Assembly: GCA_021813685.1 (NCBI GenBank) | Contig: JAKAJS010000064.1 | Coordinates: forward strand, 1 to 35,258 | Reading direction: 5' to 3' | DNA from: Deltaproteobacteria bacterium | GTDB taxonomy: Bacteria; Desulfobacterota; Syntrophobacteria; Syntrophobacterales; Syntrophobacteraceae | DNA length: 35,258 nucleotides | Shown: positions 7,646 through 16,938 of the stretch, piece by piece | How the letters are laid out: the number at the start of each line of letters is the position of its first letter | How positions within the stretch are numbered: the first letter of the stretch is position 1 | Position numbers and translations under genes: made by a program | Notes under the pieces: model-generated | The model's input: the letters and a program-made list of their open reading frames with translations, nothing else | What the model was told of the DNA's origin: nothing | The model's database searches: none

Positions 7646-9733
7646 CTATTGCAGGATCTGTTTTGTAGGAATATCAATGATAAATTGAGCGCCTTCACCC
7701 GGTCTGCTCTTCGCCGTCAGGCGCCCGTTGTGCCTTTCGACTATTTTCTTGCAGATGGCAAGCCCCATGCCTGTTCCTTCATATTGGCTGCTTCTGCCGT
7801 GGAGCCTCTGGAAGGGGGCGAATATCTTATCGACATACTGCTCGTCGAATCCGATGCCATTGTCCTTAACCGAGATTTGGAGTGTCCCGTCGGCAAGATG
7901 GCTCCGAACCGCGACCACGGGATGTTCGCCTTCGTTGCGAAACTTCAATGCGTTTCCGATGAGGTTCTGAAAGACCTGCCTCATCTGAGTGGGGTCCGCT
8001 TCGACAACCGGGAGCTCTGCAACCTGAACCTCAGCGCCGGCGGATTGGATTCGGAGTTCCAAATCCGAGAGAACCTCGGAAACTATCTCCCTGAGATCGA
8101 CTTTTGCGAAAGGCTTGCCTTGCGTTGTGACTCGCGAATATTCCAAAAGCCCCTTGAGAAGTGACTGCATGCGCTCGGTAGCGCCGAGCATGCGGTCCAA
8201 ATAGTCGCTGCCCGTCTGCCCAAGGGAATCGTTATATTTCTGTCGAAGCATGTTGCCAAACGAAATGACTTTGCGGAGCGGCTCCTGCAGATCATGGGAA
8301 GCAATCGATGCAAAATCCTGAAGCGCCTGGTTGCTTTGCTCCAGTTTGGTCATGAGCGCCTTCAGTTCCGCTGTTCGTTCCTCAACGCGCAGCTCCAGTT
8401 CATCGCGAGACTTGCCAAGCCCCTCAATCAACCTGATTCGCTCCATGGCGATTGCAACCTGGTCGGTCACCGTTTTCATCAAAAGTAATTCATCGGATGA
8501 AAAATACCGCCTCGTTTTCGTGCCAAAGGAAAGTGTACCGATGAGCTTTCCCTGAACCATCAGGGGATGGCAGGCATAAGCCTGTATGCCGTACGACTTC
8601 ACAAGTTCGGTGCGGATATCGGGAGTATTGAAGATGTCCTCGGCTATTATCCGTTCCCTGCCGCTGGCAACGCATCCACATACGGCGACTCCATAATCGA
8701 GCCATTCGATTTTTTCGGCCTCTTCTTGAGGGATACCGGCACAGGCATTGAGATGGAGTTTTCCGACCGTTTCATCCGCCAAAAAATTGAAAAAGCAATG
8801 GCAATCGAGATGGAGCATGACATTGGTGCAAAGTTCGTTGACAATTCTCTGCGGGTCCGGGGAGGCTAGAAGATTGCTTGCAGTCTCGGATAGCAGCTTA
8901 AATTGCAACCCGCTTCGACGGAGTTCCTCCACCATTTTCTTGCGCTCAGTGATGTCACGGGCAATGGTCGAGGCGCCTATGATTCTTCCCGATGCATCCT
9001 TGATCGGCGATACGGATAGGGAAACATCTATTAAGTCCCCATTTTTCCTTCTGCGGCGAGCCTCGAAGTTGTCAACGACCTCCGAGTTACGAATCTTCTT
9101 AAGGATTGACGGATATTCATTATGGACATCCGGAGGAGCCAGGATGGAGATGGGCTTTCCAATCGCCTCTTCGGCACTATATCCGTACATTCCCTCTGCC
9201 GCATGGTTCCAAAATGTAATTTCTCCATCCAAATTCTTGCCGATAATCGCGTCCTCGGAGGACTCCACTATCGCCGCCAAACGTGCCCGGTCATCCTCCA
9301 TCAGCTTTCGCTCTGTGATGTCGGTATTGGTCCCGCACCATTGGACCACATTTCCATCAGCATCTTTGACCGGTTCCACCCGAGTCAAAAATTGCCGAAA
9401 GTTCCCGTCAGCCCCCCGCAGCGGAAACACCATATCAAAGGCCTTCCCGGTGGCGATGGACTCCCTCCAGCGTTCGAGAACAGCCGGCAAGACATCAGGA
9501 TCGTGGACACGTTGCCATCCCCACCCCTCCATCTGTTCGGGAGTCGTTCCGGTATATCGATACCACCTCTGGTTGTACCAGTAGTTATATCCGTCCGGGC
9601 TGGCGAGCCAGGCCAGTTGCGGAATGGATTCAGCCATTACGCGGAAGCGTTCTTCACTTTCGTGCCGGCTCCCTTCAAGAGCGCTTGCATTTTCGAACGC
9701 TATTCGTTTTTGCTCTGCTGCATCATTTCCCAT
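7646..9733 (-). CDS. Soluble PAS/GAF histidine kinase
   Basis: A 695-residue kinase: two PAS/PAC modules (about 25-145 ending TDITERKLMED, and 150-270 ending RDITERKKMVEE), a GAF domain at about 285-435, a coiled linker, HisKA with His480 in SHDLQEPLRK and a HATPase domain with VKDNGIGFD and EGTGMGLAICKK. There are no membrane segments. The ATG at 9733 has GGGAG 9 nt upstream. The catalytic half is closely similar to the next kinase downstream, suggesting duplication of the core with different sensory front ends. The first PAS resembles the common YNQRWYRYTG type. It sits between a receiver gene and the second kinase on one strand. Confidence 0.93.
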   Translation of the reverse strand: MGNDAAEQKRIAFENASALEGSRHESEERFRVMAESIPQLAWLASPDGYNYWYNQRWYRYTGTTPEQMEGWGWQRVHDPDVLPAVLERWRESIATGKAFDMVFPLRGADGNFRQFLTRVEPVKDADGNVVQWCGTNTDITERKLMEDDRARLAAIVESSEDAIIGKNLDGEITFWNHAAEGMYGYSAEEAIGKPISILAPPDVHNEYPSILKKIRNSEVVDNFEARRRRKNGDLIDVSLSVSPIKDASGRIIGASTIARDITERKKMVEELRRSGLQFKLLSETASNLLASPDPQRIVNELCTNVMLHLDCHCFFNFLADETVGKLHLNACAGIPQEEAEKIEWLDYGVAVCGCVASGRERIIAEDIFNTPDIRTELVKSYGIQAYACHPLMVQGKLIGTLSFGTKTRRYFSSDELLLMKTVTDQVAIAMERIRLIEGLGKSRDELELRVEERTAELKALMTKLEQSNQALQDFASIASHDLQEPLRKVISFGNMLRQKYNDSLGQTGSDYLDRMLGATERMQSLLKGLLEYSRVTTQGKPFAKVDLREIVSEVLSDLELRIQSAGAEVQVAELPVVEADPTQMRQVFQNLIGNALKFRNEGEHPVVAVRSHLADGTLQISVKDNGIGFDEQYVDKIFAPFQRLHGRSSQYEGTGMGLAICKKIVERHNGRLTAKSRPGEGAQFIIDIPTKQILQ

Positions 9734-9831
9734 AGCACGGATCTCCCGAACCCAGGCTTGATCAATTCTTTTCAGTCATCGTCCGAAGGTATTGGTCGCG
9801 GCTGAAAGCCGCTCGTACAAAGGCCTCGGTT

Positions 9832-10251
9832 TCAAGCAATCTCCGGAGGCAGGGCAGCAGTCCGGAACCAATAGTCGACTATGCTCTTCATATTTTGCAT
9901 CAACCCATCATACGATGGGGCCTTGACAACATAGGAATTTGCCCCGGTTCGGTAGCAGATGGAAATGTCCGTTCTGCTGCACGATGTTGAATGAACCACT
10001 ATGGGCAGCGACTTCAGGCAGGATCGAATTCGCTTCAAGGCTTCATGCCCGCTCATTCTCGGCATGGAGAGGTCGAGTAAAACGAGGTCTGCGCGATCGG
10101 AACCGCCATTGAGTTCGTCTATCAGCTCAAACCCGTTTTCGACCGATTTTATCCGCCCGGCAAACCCGGCGTCCCGGAGGGCTTCGGTAATTAGCATCAC
10201 ATCGTCCGCATCATCATCGGCGATAATGATGAGACGTTTGTCATTAGTCAT
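9832..10251 (-). CDS. Rcp1-like single-domain response regulator
   Basis: A 139-residue receiver with no output domain. The acidic pocket is at Asp12-Asp13, the phospho-acceptor is Asp60 in LVLLDLSMPRMSG and the conserved Lys is in VVKAPS (KAP instead of the usual KP). The long insertion after beta-3 and the LITEAL helix match the Rcp1 family, which pairs with phytochrome-like kinases carrying SHDLQEPLRK boxes, exactly the type encoded by the two following genes. The ATG at 10251 is preceded by GGAGGGGG; the frame is open 19 codons further. It is likely the phosphate acceptor for both kinases. Its downstream target is not in the window. Confidence 0.9.
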   Translation of the reverse strand: MTNDKRLIIIADDDADDVMLITEALRDAGFAGRIKSVENGFELIDELNGGSDRADLVLLDLSMPRMSGHEALKRIRSCLKSLPIVVHSTSCSRTDISICYRTGANSYVVKAPSYDGLMQNMKSIVDYWFRTAALPPEIA

Positions 10252-10324
10252 GGCGATTGCCCCCTCCGCTCCGGACAACTGGCGAATGAACAGGTTGCGA
10301 TTTAACAATGATTCTGCTTTGGGT

Positions 10325-10339
10325 ATGATGATACATCAT
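10325..10339. promoter_or_regulatory. Small inverted repeat upstream of the receiver gene
   Basis: ATGATG-ATA-CATCAT forms a perfect 6-3-6 inverted repeat in the 205-bp gap between the divergent receiver and ABC-F genes. It could be an operator for the signalling operon. Only the symmetry supports this. Confidence 0.25.
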
Positions 10340-10435
10340 AAACCAATTGCACCGGCTGGCAAATCTTATTTTTCCTGCTATTAATCTGTATCAAAAATCA
10401 GGGTTGGATCTCTTCGCGGGGCTGTTTTATGAGAG

Positions 10436-10463
10436 TTGAGAATGCGCTCGGGTCGGTTATGAT
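10436..10463 (+). promoter_or_regulatory. Candidate sigma-70 promoter of the ABC-F gene
   Basis: TTGAGA (10436-10441), a 16-bp spacer and TATGAT (10458-10463) lie about 50 bp before the ABC-F start codon and point towards it. Confidence 0.45.
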
Positions 10464-10513
10464 AAGAGTTTATCCATTCATGAACTTATCGGGGAAGGAA
10501 ACGGGGGATCGGC

Positions 10514-12310
10514 ATGGCGTTGACGGGTATGCGGGATGTGTGCATCGGCTTTGGAGGGTCTTTACTGCTCGACCATGTAAACTTTACGATCGAGCGCGGG
10601 GAGCGTGTGTGCCTCCTGGGCAGAAACGGGACGGGAAAGTCCACCCTGATGCGTCTTTTACACGGCGACCTCGTCCCCGACGAGGGCGAGATCACCTCCA
10701 CGCAGGGGGTTCGGATCTCTTTTCTGCCCCAGGAGGTTCCGGAAGCGGAGCCGGGGACCGTATCGGAGATAGTGGAAGCGGGACTGCATCAAACCCAATG
10801 GGAACCCGCCGAGGGCTGGAGCCGGGGGAATCGGGTCGAAAAAACCCTCACACGCATGGAACTCGATAGCACCGTGCACTATGAGAATCTTTCCGCGGGT
10901 CTAAAGCGCAGGGTAATGCTTGCGCGAGCCCTTGTGAGCGAGCCGGATGTACTGCTCCTCGATGAGCCCACAAACCATCTCGATATCGGCGCCATCGCCT
11001 GGATGGAAGATTTTCTCAATCGCTTCGAGGGCGCCCTGCTCTTCGTCACCCACGACAGGAGCTTTCTCAGGAAAGTGGCGACACGCACCGCCGAACTTGA
11101 TCGGGGGCGTCTCATCGACTGGGAGTGCGACTACGAGACCTTCCTGTTGCGAAAGCAGTCGGTTCTGGCAGCCGAAGCCGTCGAGCGCAAACGCTTCGAC
11201 GACAGGCTGGCCCGTGAGGAAGCCTGGATTCGACAGGGCATCAAGGCGAGAAGGACACGCAACGAGGGGCGGGTAAAAGAACTCGAAAAGATGCGCGCAG
11301 AAAGGCAGGCACGCCGGGAGCTCGTCGGCTCCGTTCGGATGAAAACCCAGGATGCGGGAAACTCCGGAAAGCTCGTGATCGAAGTCGAAGCGGTGAGCTG
11401 CGGTTACGGGGAAAAACAGCCAATCATCGACGACTTTTCGACCGTCGTCCTGCGCGGCGATAAAATCGGCATCATAGGCCCCAACGGCTCGGGGAAAACC
11501 ACGCTTCTGCGCGTTCTTCTGGGGGAACTGCCGCCAGCGAAGGGAACCGTGCGCCACGGGGTAAACCTCGAAATCGCCTACTTCGATCAACTGCGCGCCC
11601 AACTCGATGAAAACAAATCGGTTGCCGAAAACGTCGGCGGCGGAAACGACACCATCCTCTTTAACGGCAAGCCCAAACACATCATCGGCTACCTGGGCGA
11701 TTTTCTCTTTTCCCCGGAACGCGCCAGAGCCCCGGTCAGAACGCTTTCCGGAGGGGAGCGCAACCGGCTTTTGCTCGCGTGCCTCTTTACCCGGCCCTCC
11801 AACCTGCTCGTACTCGATGAACCCACAAACGACCTGGACCTGGAGACTCTCGAGCTCCTGGAAGATCTCCTTTTGGAATATTCCGGCACGCTGCTCCTCG
11901 TAAGCCACGACCGGACCTTTCTAAACAATGTGGTGACCAGCACTCTCGCGCTCGAAGGCGAAGGAAGGGTCCGCGAATACGTCGGGGGCTACGACGACTG
12001 GGTGCGCCAGCGAGAACCGGCGCCCCGCCCCGCTCCTCCCCCGGCAAAACCGGAAAAAGAGCGCCGCACACGCCCCCCCAAGCCGGGTCTCACCTACAAG
12101 GAACAGCGGGAACTCGAAGCTCTTCCGGAAACCATCGAGACCCTGGAGGCACAAAAAGAGGAGCTGTATCGCTCCATGTCCGACCCGGAATTTTACCGAA
12201 AAAACGCAGACGGGGGAGCCGCTGCACTGGCCAGGCTAAAAACCGTCGAAGACCAGCTCGAAGAATCCTATAGCCGCTGGGAGTTTTTGGACCAGCGCGC
12301 CTCTCAGTGA
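10514..12310 (+). CDS. uup: ABC-F family ATPase, Uup-like
   Basis: A 598-residue soluble protein with two ABC cassettes and no membrane domain. The first has Walker A GRNGTGKST, signature LSAGLKRRVMLA and Walker B LLLDEPTNHLD; the second has GPNGSGKTT, LSGGERNRLLLA and LVLDEPTNDLD. A charged linker of about 80 residues separates them. The C-terminal about 80 residues (LTYKEQRELEALP then a coiled coil ending EEFLDQ-like WEFLDQ) are the DNA-binding C-terminal domain characteristic of Uup. ABC-F proteins act on ribosomes; Uup also affects transposon excision and branched DNA. GGGGGA precedes the ATG. The gene stands alone, divergent from the kinase operon and convergent with the flavoprotein gene. 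The first signature has Ala for Gly, a tolerated variant. Confidence 0.9.
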   Translation: MALTGMRDVCIGFGGSLLLDHVNFTIERGERVCLLGRNGTGKSTLMRLLHGDLVPDEGEITSTQGVRISFLPQEVPEAEPGTVSEIVEAGLHQTQWEPAEGWSRGNRVEKTLTRMELDSTVHYENLSAGLKRRVMLARALVSEPDVLLLDEPTNHLDIGAIAWMEDFLNRFEGALLFVTHDRSFLRKVATRTAELDRGRLIDWECDYETFLLRKQSVLAAEAVERKRFDDRLAREEAWIRQGIKARRTRNEGRVKELEKMRAERQARRELVGSVRMKTQDAGNSGKLVIEVEAVSCGYGEKQPIIDDFSTVVLRGDKIGIIGPNGSGKTTLLRVLLGELPPAKGTVRHGVNLEIAYFDQLRAQLDENKSVAENVGGGNDTILFNGKPKHIIGYLGDFLFSPERARAPVRTLSGGERNRLLLACLFTRPSNLLVLDEPTNDLDLETLELLEDLLLEYSGTLLLVSHDRTFLNNVVTSTLALEGEGRVREYVGGYDDWVRQREPAPRPAPPPAKPEKERRTRPPKPGLTYKEQRELEALPETIETLEAQKEELYRSMSDPEFYRKNADGGAAALARLKTVEDQLEESYSRWEFLDQRASQ

Positions 12311-12342
12311 AGAGTGAGCAGAAGGCGCCGGGCCGGCCGGGC

Positions 12343-12378
12343 GCTATAGGTCCTATTCGACCTATAGGTCCTATTGAG
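12343..12378. repeat. Two-copy 18-bp direct repeat between convergent genes
   Basis: TATAGGTCCTATT occurs twice at 18-bp period (12345-12357 and 12363-12375), the second copy crossing the stop codon of the flavoprotein gene. Each unit contains the self-complementary CCTATAGG-like core. A similar Pro-Ile-Gly-type repeat is common near gene ends in this kind of genome. No function is evident. Confidence 0.55.
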
Positions 12379-13570
12379 AAAAAGCCTGCACCTGCGCTCC
12401 AGGCCCCGCCGACTCGCCGGCGGCATGCCCGGAGGCCCACGCCCAGTGCAGGTTGTAGCCGCCAAGCCGCCCGGTTACATCGAGCACTTCTCCCACAAAA
12501 TAAAGGCCGGGCGTCTTCTTCGATTCCATCGTTTTGGAGGAAATATCCCTCGTATCGACTCCGCCAAGGGTCACCTCCGCCTTATTGAATCCCTCAGTGC
12601 CGCCGGGGCGCAGCCGCCAGTCGTGAAGATCCCGGGCAATCGCACTGATTTCCTGCCTCGAATACTGGTTGATCGGTTTCGGTGCGCCGTGGAGATCGCA
12701 CCAGAGCTTTACGAACCGTTTGGGCAGATACCTGTCGAGGAGCGTGGAAAGAAGGCTCCTGGAGCCGCGTTTTTCGATCAGGACCGAACAGATGTCCACT
12801 CGGGGCAGAAGATCCACACTCAGGCAGGACTTCCCGTCCCAGTACGAGGATATCTGCAGGATCGCCGGGCCGCTCACCCCGGTGTGCGTAAAGAGCAGAT
12901 TCTCCGTAAAGTGCGCCGCCCCCGCACGTACCGTGGCGTTGATGGAAACACCCGCCAAACAGCCAAAAACCCGCGCATCCTGCGGACTGAACTTCATCGG
13001 GGTGAGCGCCGGGCGCAATTTGGTGACCTTCAATCCGAACTGTTTTGCGACCTGGTAGCCGAAATTACCCGCTCCCAACTGGGGATAGGACAAACCGCCG
13101 GTGGCGATCACGAGGGACTTTGAGTCAAAAATACCCTCAGCCGTTTCGACCCTGAAGCCATCTGTTTTCACGATTCCGGATACCCTGCAGCCCAACCGGA
13201 ACCGCACACCCGCCCTCTCGCACTCGTCCCGAAGCATCTCTACTATATCACGGGAGCTCCCGATGCAGAAAAGCCGCCCTTCCTCCCGCTCCTCGTATTC
13301 GATCCCGTGGCTTTCCAGCAGGGAGAGAAAATCCGCAGGCGTAAATCGCGCGAGGGCCGAAGTAACGAAATCGGGATTGTCGCAAATGAAGTGCTCCGGC
13401 CCCATGATCCTATTCGAAAAATTGCACCGCCCCCCGCCGGAAACGAGCACCTTGCGAGCGACATTTTCGCAATGATCGACCACCAGGACCGAGCGCCCTC
13501 GCTTGCCCGCCTCCATCGCGCACATCAGCCCCGATGCGCCCGCACCGATTATGATTACGTCTGTTTGCAT
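12371..13570 (-). CDS. BaiN/HI0933 family flavoprotein (NAD(P)/FAD-dependent oxidoreductase)
   Basis: A 399-residue flavoprotein. The N-terminal Rossmann motif IIGAGASGLMCA, the family signature KVLVSGGGRCNFSN, the internal VIATGGLSYPQLG and the C-terminal GGVDTRDISSKTMES plus GLYFVGEVLDVTGRLGGYN stretch define the HI0933/YhiN/BaiN group. BaiN of clostridia reduces bile-acid intermediates, but most members have no assigned substrate, so I give no gene symbol. The start MQTDVIIIGAG is the usual one. The stop lies 60 bp from the convergent ABC-F stop. The cytochrome gene ends 8 bp upstream on the same strand, suggesting co-transcription, though a functional link is not evident. Confidence 0.88.
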   Translation of the reverse strand: MQTDVIIIGAGASGLMCAMEAGKRGRSVLVVDHCENVARKVLVSGGGRCNFSNRIMGPEHFICDNPDFVTSALARFTPADFLSLLESHGIEYEEREEGRLFCIGSSRDIVEMLRDECERAGVRFRLGCRVSGIVKTDGFRVETAEGIFDSKSLVIATGGLSYPQLGAGNFGYQVAKQFGLKVTKLRPALTPMKFSPQDARVFGCLAGVSINATVRAGAAHFTENLLFTHTGVSGPAILQISSYWDGKSCLSVDLLPRVDICSVLIEKRGSRSLLSTLLDRYLPKRFVKLWCDLHGAPKPINQYSRQEISAIARDLHDWRLRPGGTEGFNKAEVTLGGVDTRDISSKTMESKKTPGLYFVGEVLDVTGRLGGYNLHWAWASGHAAGESAGPGAQVQAFSQ

Positions 13571-13578
13571 CTAAAGTA

Positions 13579-13965
13579 TTATTGTTCGCTCTTTCCCGCT
13601 CCGGGATGCTTCTCCAGCACATGTACGATATAGTCGTACAATTCCTTGCTTTGCTGGTCGGATATTCTGGATTGGGGAAACGGCGGCATCAGACCTCGTG
13701 AGCCGTCAGGTTCCTTGGGAGCGCGAATAAATCGATTGAAGGTATCAAAGTCGGACAACTGTGCGGAGTGTAGTATCGGACGATTATGCTGGATCGAATT
13801 GCCTCCGTCGGGATGGCAGCCGCTGCAACTCGCCTTGAAGACCTTCTCGCCGGGCCGGTAGCGCTCCGGGACGGCAGGAGTTCCGCTACCGCTTTGCGCA
13901 AGACTCACCCCGGAACCCATCATCACAAGTAGAGCGATTGCTCCCAAAAAAACGTTTCGCATCAT
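13579..13965 (-). CDS. Small exported monohaem c-type cytochrome
   Basis: A 128-residue precursor. A signal peptide (residues 1 to about 23, MMRNVFLG then a hydrophobic run ending GVSLAQ) precedes a class I cytochrome c domain with haem-binding CSGCH and a probable distal Met in LMPPFPQ. The mature part is about 105 residues, like cytochrome c6/c555 electron carriers of the periplasm. The double ATG at 13965 has AAGGA 7 nt upstream; the frame is open 20 codons further. An electron-transfer role is expected from the fold, and the partner is unknown. It immediately precedes the flavoprotein gene. Confidence 0.88.
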   Translation of the reverse strand: MMRNVFLGAIALLVMMGSGVSLAQSGSGTPAVPERYRPGEKVFKASCSGCHPDGGNSIQHNRPILHSAQLSDFDTFNRFIRAPKEPDGSRGLMPPFPQSRISDQQSKELYDYIVHVLEKHPGAGKSEQ

Positions 13966-14108
13966 ACGACTTTCCTTCACGTCAGGACTCTTTCCTGGAG
14001 ACAAACTGCCGCCGCTTTTTTGCACAATACTAATTCGAAAGAAGAATATGTCAACTCAAAGAAGTCTGTGAACGGATCGACGGGGAGTGCGCGGAATTTC
14101 CTCTCTTT

Positions 14109-15068
14109 TCATTTATCAGGAACCGCAGCGGTTGATAATTGCCGGTTGGAGGAGTCCAATGCCAGAATCACTACCGTGCAAATAATACAGAAAGCCCCGA
14201 TTGCTTGAACAATTCCGAAGGAAACATGCAGCCACAAAATCGCTGCGACGGCTGCCGATAAAGGTTCTACACTGGCAAGCAGGCAAGCTTCCGAAGGCAT
14301 GATAGAATGCAGGCTATCCAAATAAAGATAAAACGGTATCAATGTACCAAATAGTACTACAAATCCAACGAATAAACCGGACAGAGCGCACCAATGCTGG
14401 CCATGCATTTTCCAAACCAATGGATCACATAGGCTAAGTCCTACTCCTCCTATAATCATGGCCCATCCAATTACAACAGCTGAACTCCATTTTTTTAATA
14501 GTTTGACTGGATACGTAGTATAGAATGCAAGCGTAATGGCAGAAGCAATTCCCCATTGTATAGATATAAATGATATTGTCAGTTTACTAAGAGATCCATC
14601 AGTAATTAATAGGAATGTTCCTAGCATGGATAGTACAACCGCACCTATTTCTTGATATCGTGGAAGCCTTCTAAAGCGTATTATCAGGTACAAAACAATC
14701 ATGGTTGGCGCAAGGTATTGCAATAATGTCGCCGTAGCGGCATTCCCCGTCCTGATGGCCATGAAATAGGTATATTGAACCGACAGCATTCCAAAGACAC
14801 TGAAGATTATCAGGTGCAACCGATCCTGCCACTCTTTCCAGATACCGCCTATCTGCTTGCGCTCGCTTGTCGCAGCGCTCAAGCCAAGCAGCAGAATTCC
14901 TGAAGAGGTCATTCGTACGGCCACAAGCCAATCGGGCCGGAAATCTTCTCTGGTGAAAAGAAATTGCGCAACGGTCCCGGAAAGCCCCCACAGACTCGCC
15001 GCCACCAGGACCATTGCATATCCCTTGTAGCGAGCAAAATGGGAATCCCGGGAAAAACTGGAGATCAT
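14109..15068 (-). CDS. EamA/DMT-superfamily transporter
   Basis: A 319-residue integral membrane protein with about ten hydrophobic segments arranged as two EamA repeats. The start of the first (YAMVLVAASLWGLSGTVAQFL) and of the second (WGIASAITLAFYTTYPVKLL) and the late PSEACLLASVEPLSAAVAAILWL motif are typical of drug/metabolite exporters. The substrate cannot be read from the sequence. Base composition is clearly more AT-rich than its neighbours, with runs such as TTTTTTTAATAG and many ATA/AAT codons, and the 140 bp after it are also AT-rich, which suggests acquisition from a lower-GC donor. The ribosome site before ATG 15068 is weak. It follows the APC permease by 28 bp on the same strand. 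Confidence 0.88.
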   Translation of the reverse strand: MISSFSRDSHFARYKGYAMVLVAASLWGLSGTVAQFLFTREDFRPDWLVAVRMTSSGILLLGLSAATSERKQIGGIWKEWQDRLHLIIFSVFGMLSVQYTYFMAIRTGNAATATLLQYLAPTMIVLYLIIRFRRLPRYQEIGAVVLSMLGTFLLITDGSLSKLTISFISIQWGIASAITLAFYTTYPVKLLKKWSSAVVIGWAMIIGGVGLSLCDPLVWKMHGQHWCALSGLFVGFVVLFGTLIPFYLYLDSLHSIMPSEACLLASVEPLSAAVAAILWLHVSFGIVQAIGAFCIICTVVILALDSSNRQLSTAAVPDK

Positions 15069-15096
15069 CTCTTGTGATCAATCCTTTCGTTGTTCC

Positions 15097-16938
15097 TCAC
15101 TTCGAACCGAAGTAGTCGATGCGAAAGTTGAACTGCGAGAATTTCTTGGGAAGCTTCATGAGGTTAAACACCATGACCCCGATCGCAAATCTGTCGAGCC
15201 ATGAGGAAAGGGGCCAGCCGAAATGGACGGTGATGTTCTTGTCGGGCAGTTCGTATTGCAGAAGCCTAAGCAGAAGCAAGATCCGCTGGTAGAGACTGCT
15301 CCGCGTGAGAGGAAAGCGGTAGTGGTTTTTGGCCATCTTGGGCGGAATGCCCTGTCGGGGGGTAAAAAAGGTTACGTAGGCCTCATTTTCTTTTGGCTGC
15401 TCGAGGGATTCCTCGCGGGGTCTGCGAAAAATTATATGCAGCTCATCTGCCGAGGATTCGGAGAGGTTCAGCATCATCTCCATCTCATTATCCGATTGAC
15501 CGATCTGGACGATTTCCGGGGCCCGGTGCTTGGCCAAAAACCAGCCGGCAACGAGCACAAACGCCGTAACCCCCGCCCAGAGCGCCGTGCCGTGCGGCTT
15601 GTCGATCGCCAGAAAAATGAAGCATCCCACCAGGATGATCCACAGGATCAACGTTCCGAGACGGCTCGTATAGTAGGGGACGACCTCCTTGGTGCCCGTA
15701 AAGTAGCGGTAGATCAAAAGCGAGCCCAGATTGATGCAAAAACTCGCTACCAGCCCTATCGCGTACATATCGGCCAGGACTTCCTGAGAACCGCTCGTGA
15801 CAATGACGATGATCGAGAAAAAGGTCGCATTGATCATGTGTATCCGGTAGAGCGAGTTGCGACGGTTGGTGGCGATCAGCCAGTTGAACCCGTAGCGGTG
15901 GGCGACGCGCTCGAGCAGTTCGCTGGAGGCGACAAAGGCGGTGTTTACGGCCATGGTGAGGGTGAGGCTGGCGAGCCCGGCGACCAGGATGCCGAAAAAG
16001 GTTCCGTTTAGCACGGTGGCGTAATGGGTGATGAGGTCGCCTTCGTGCGCCTTGAAGTTGAGAGGCGCGCTAAGGGCCAGGGCCGCCACGAGCGGCGTTA
16101 CGATCCCCACCGTACAGGCGAGGAATAGATATGCCCGGCGCGAATCGCGCCAACTGCGCACCAGCCCCGCCGTCTGGATCACCGATTCTATTCCGGAATA
16201 GGCCAGGATGCAGAAGGCGAGATGAGAGATGAAATTGCCGTAATCATGCAGTAGCGAGCCCGTGTGAAGCGATCCCAGCGCATCGCTCCCCGCCTGTTTC
16301 AGTCGAGCGAAATTCGAAGCATCGAAGGAGACCAGCCCCGAAGCGATGAGGTTTAGAATGACGAAGGCCGCCAGGGCGAAAATGAAGAAGGTGAACCGGG
16401 CATTCTCTCTGATTCCCAGAATGTTTAGCCCGGCGATCGCCCAGAGAATCGCCAGCACCAAAACGATGACGAGCGTAGTGGCCTGAGCGACATGGGGGAA
16501 AAATGAGGAGGCGTTTAAAACCGCGCTCACGGCCGATATACACGCCGTAAGGGTATAATCGACCATGATCGAGGAAACGGCCACAAACGATATCATCGGC
16601 CCGAGCACGAGGTAGGAAAAAGAGTAGACCCCTCCTCCGATCAGGCCGTTATGTTCGAGAATTTCGGCGATCTCGGTAAACCGCGTGCTCATGAAGCGCA
16701 TGAGAATACTGGTAAGAGCGATAAAAACGATTGCGCTCAACCCGATAAATCTGTGCGCCTCGGCGGGCACGTAGAAAATGGACGTAAACTCGTCCATCAG
16801 CGTGATGATGCCTACGGCGAGCCAGGTAAGCCAGAGCTTTCCGGCCTGCGAGTAGGTGATGAGGTTGGGTTTTCGCAGGAGCAGGATAAATGTCCACACC
16901 AGGGACAGATTCAACAGCACAAGAACGATGAGCTTCAT
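15097..16938 (-). CDS. APC-superfamily amino acid/polyamine-type permease
   Basis: A 613-residue membrane protein with about 12 hydrophobic segments in the first 450 residues, then a soluble C-terminal tail of about 150 residues. The segment EHNGLIGGGVYSFSYLVLGP near residue 95 matches the GGxY-type substrate loop of APC transporters. The tail (EIVQIGQSDNEMEMMLN onward, then RRPREESLEQPK) has no transporter character and is probably cytoplasmic and regulatory. AAGGTCAC precedes the ATG. The substrate is unknown. A long TM segment at the very N-terminus (MKLIVLVLLNLSLVW) precedes the core domain. A membrane transporter is certain; the APC assignment is good. Confidence 0.82.
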   Translation of the reverse strand: MKLIVLVLLNLSLVWTFILLLRKPNLITYSQAGKLWLTWLAVGIITLMDEFTSIFYVPAEAHRFIGLSAIVFIALTSILMRFMSTRFTEIAEILEHNGLIGGGVYSFSYLVLGPMISFVAVSSIMVDYTLTACISAVSAVLNASSFFPHVAQATTLVIVLVLAILWAIAGLNILGIRENARFTFFIFALAAFVILNLIASGLVSFDASNFARLKQAGSDALGSLHTGSLLHDYGNFISHLAFCILAYSGIESVIQTAGLVRSWRDSRRAYLFLACTVGIVTPLVAALALSAPLNFKAHEGDLITHYATVLNGTFFGILVAGLASLTLTMAVNTAFVASSELLERVAHRYGFNWLIATNRRNSLYRIHMINATFFSIIVIVTSGSQEVLADMYAIGLVASFCINLGSLLIYRYFTGTKEVVPYYTSRLGTLILWIILVGCFIFLAIDKPHGTALWAGVTAFVLVAGWFLAKHRAPEIVQIGQSDNEMEMMLNLSESSADELHIIFRRPREESLEQPKENEAYVTFFTPRQGIPPKMAKNHYRFPLTRSSLYQRILLLLRLLQYELPDKNITVHFGWPLSSWLDRFAIGVMVFNLMKLPKKFSQFNFRIDYFGSK

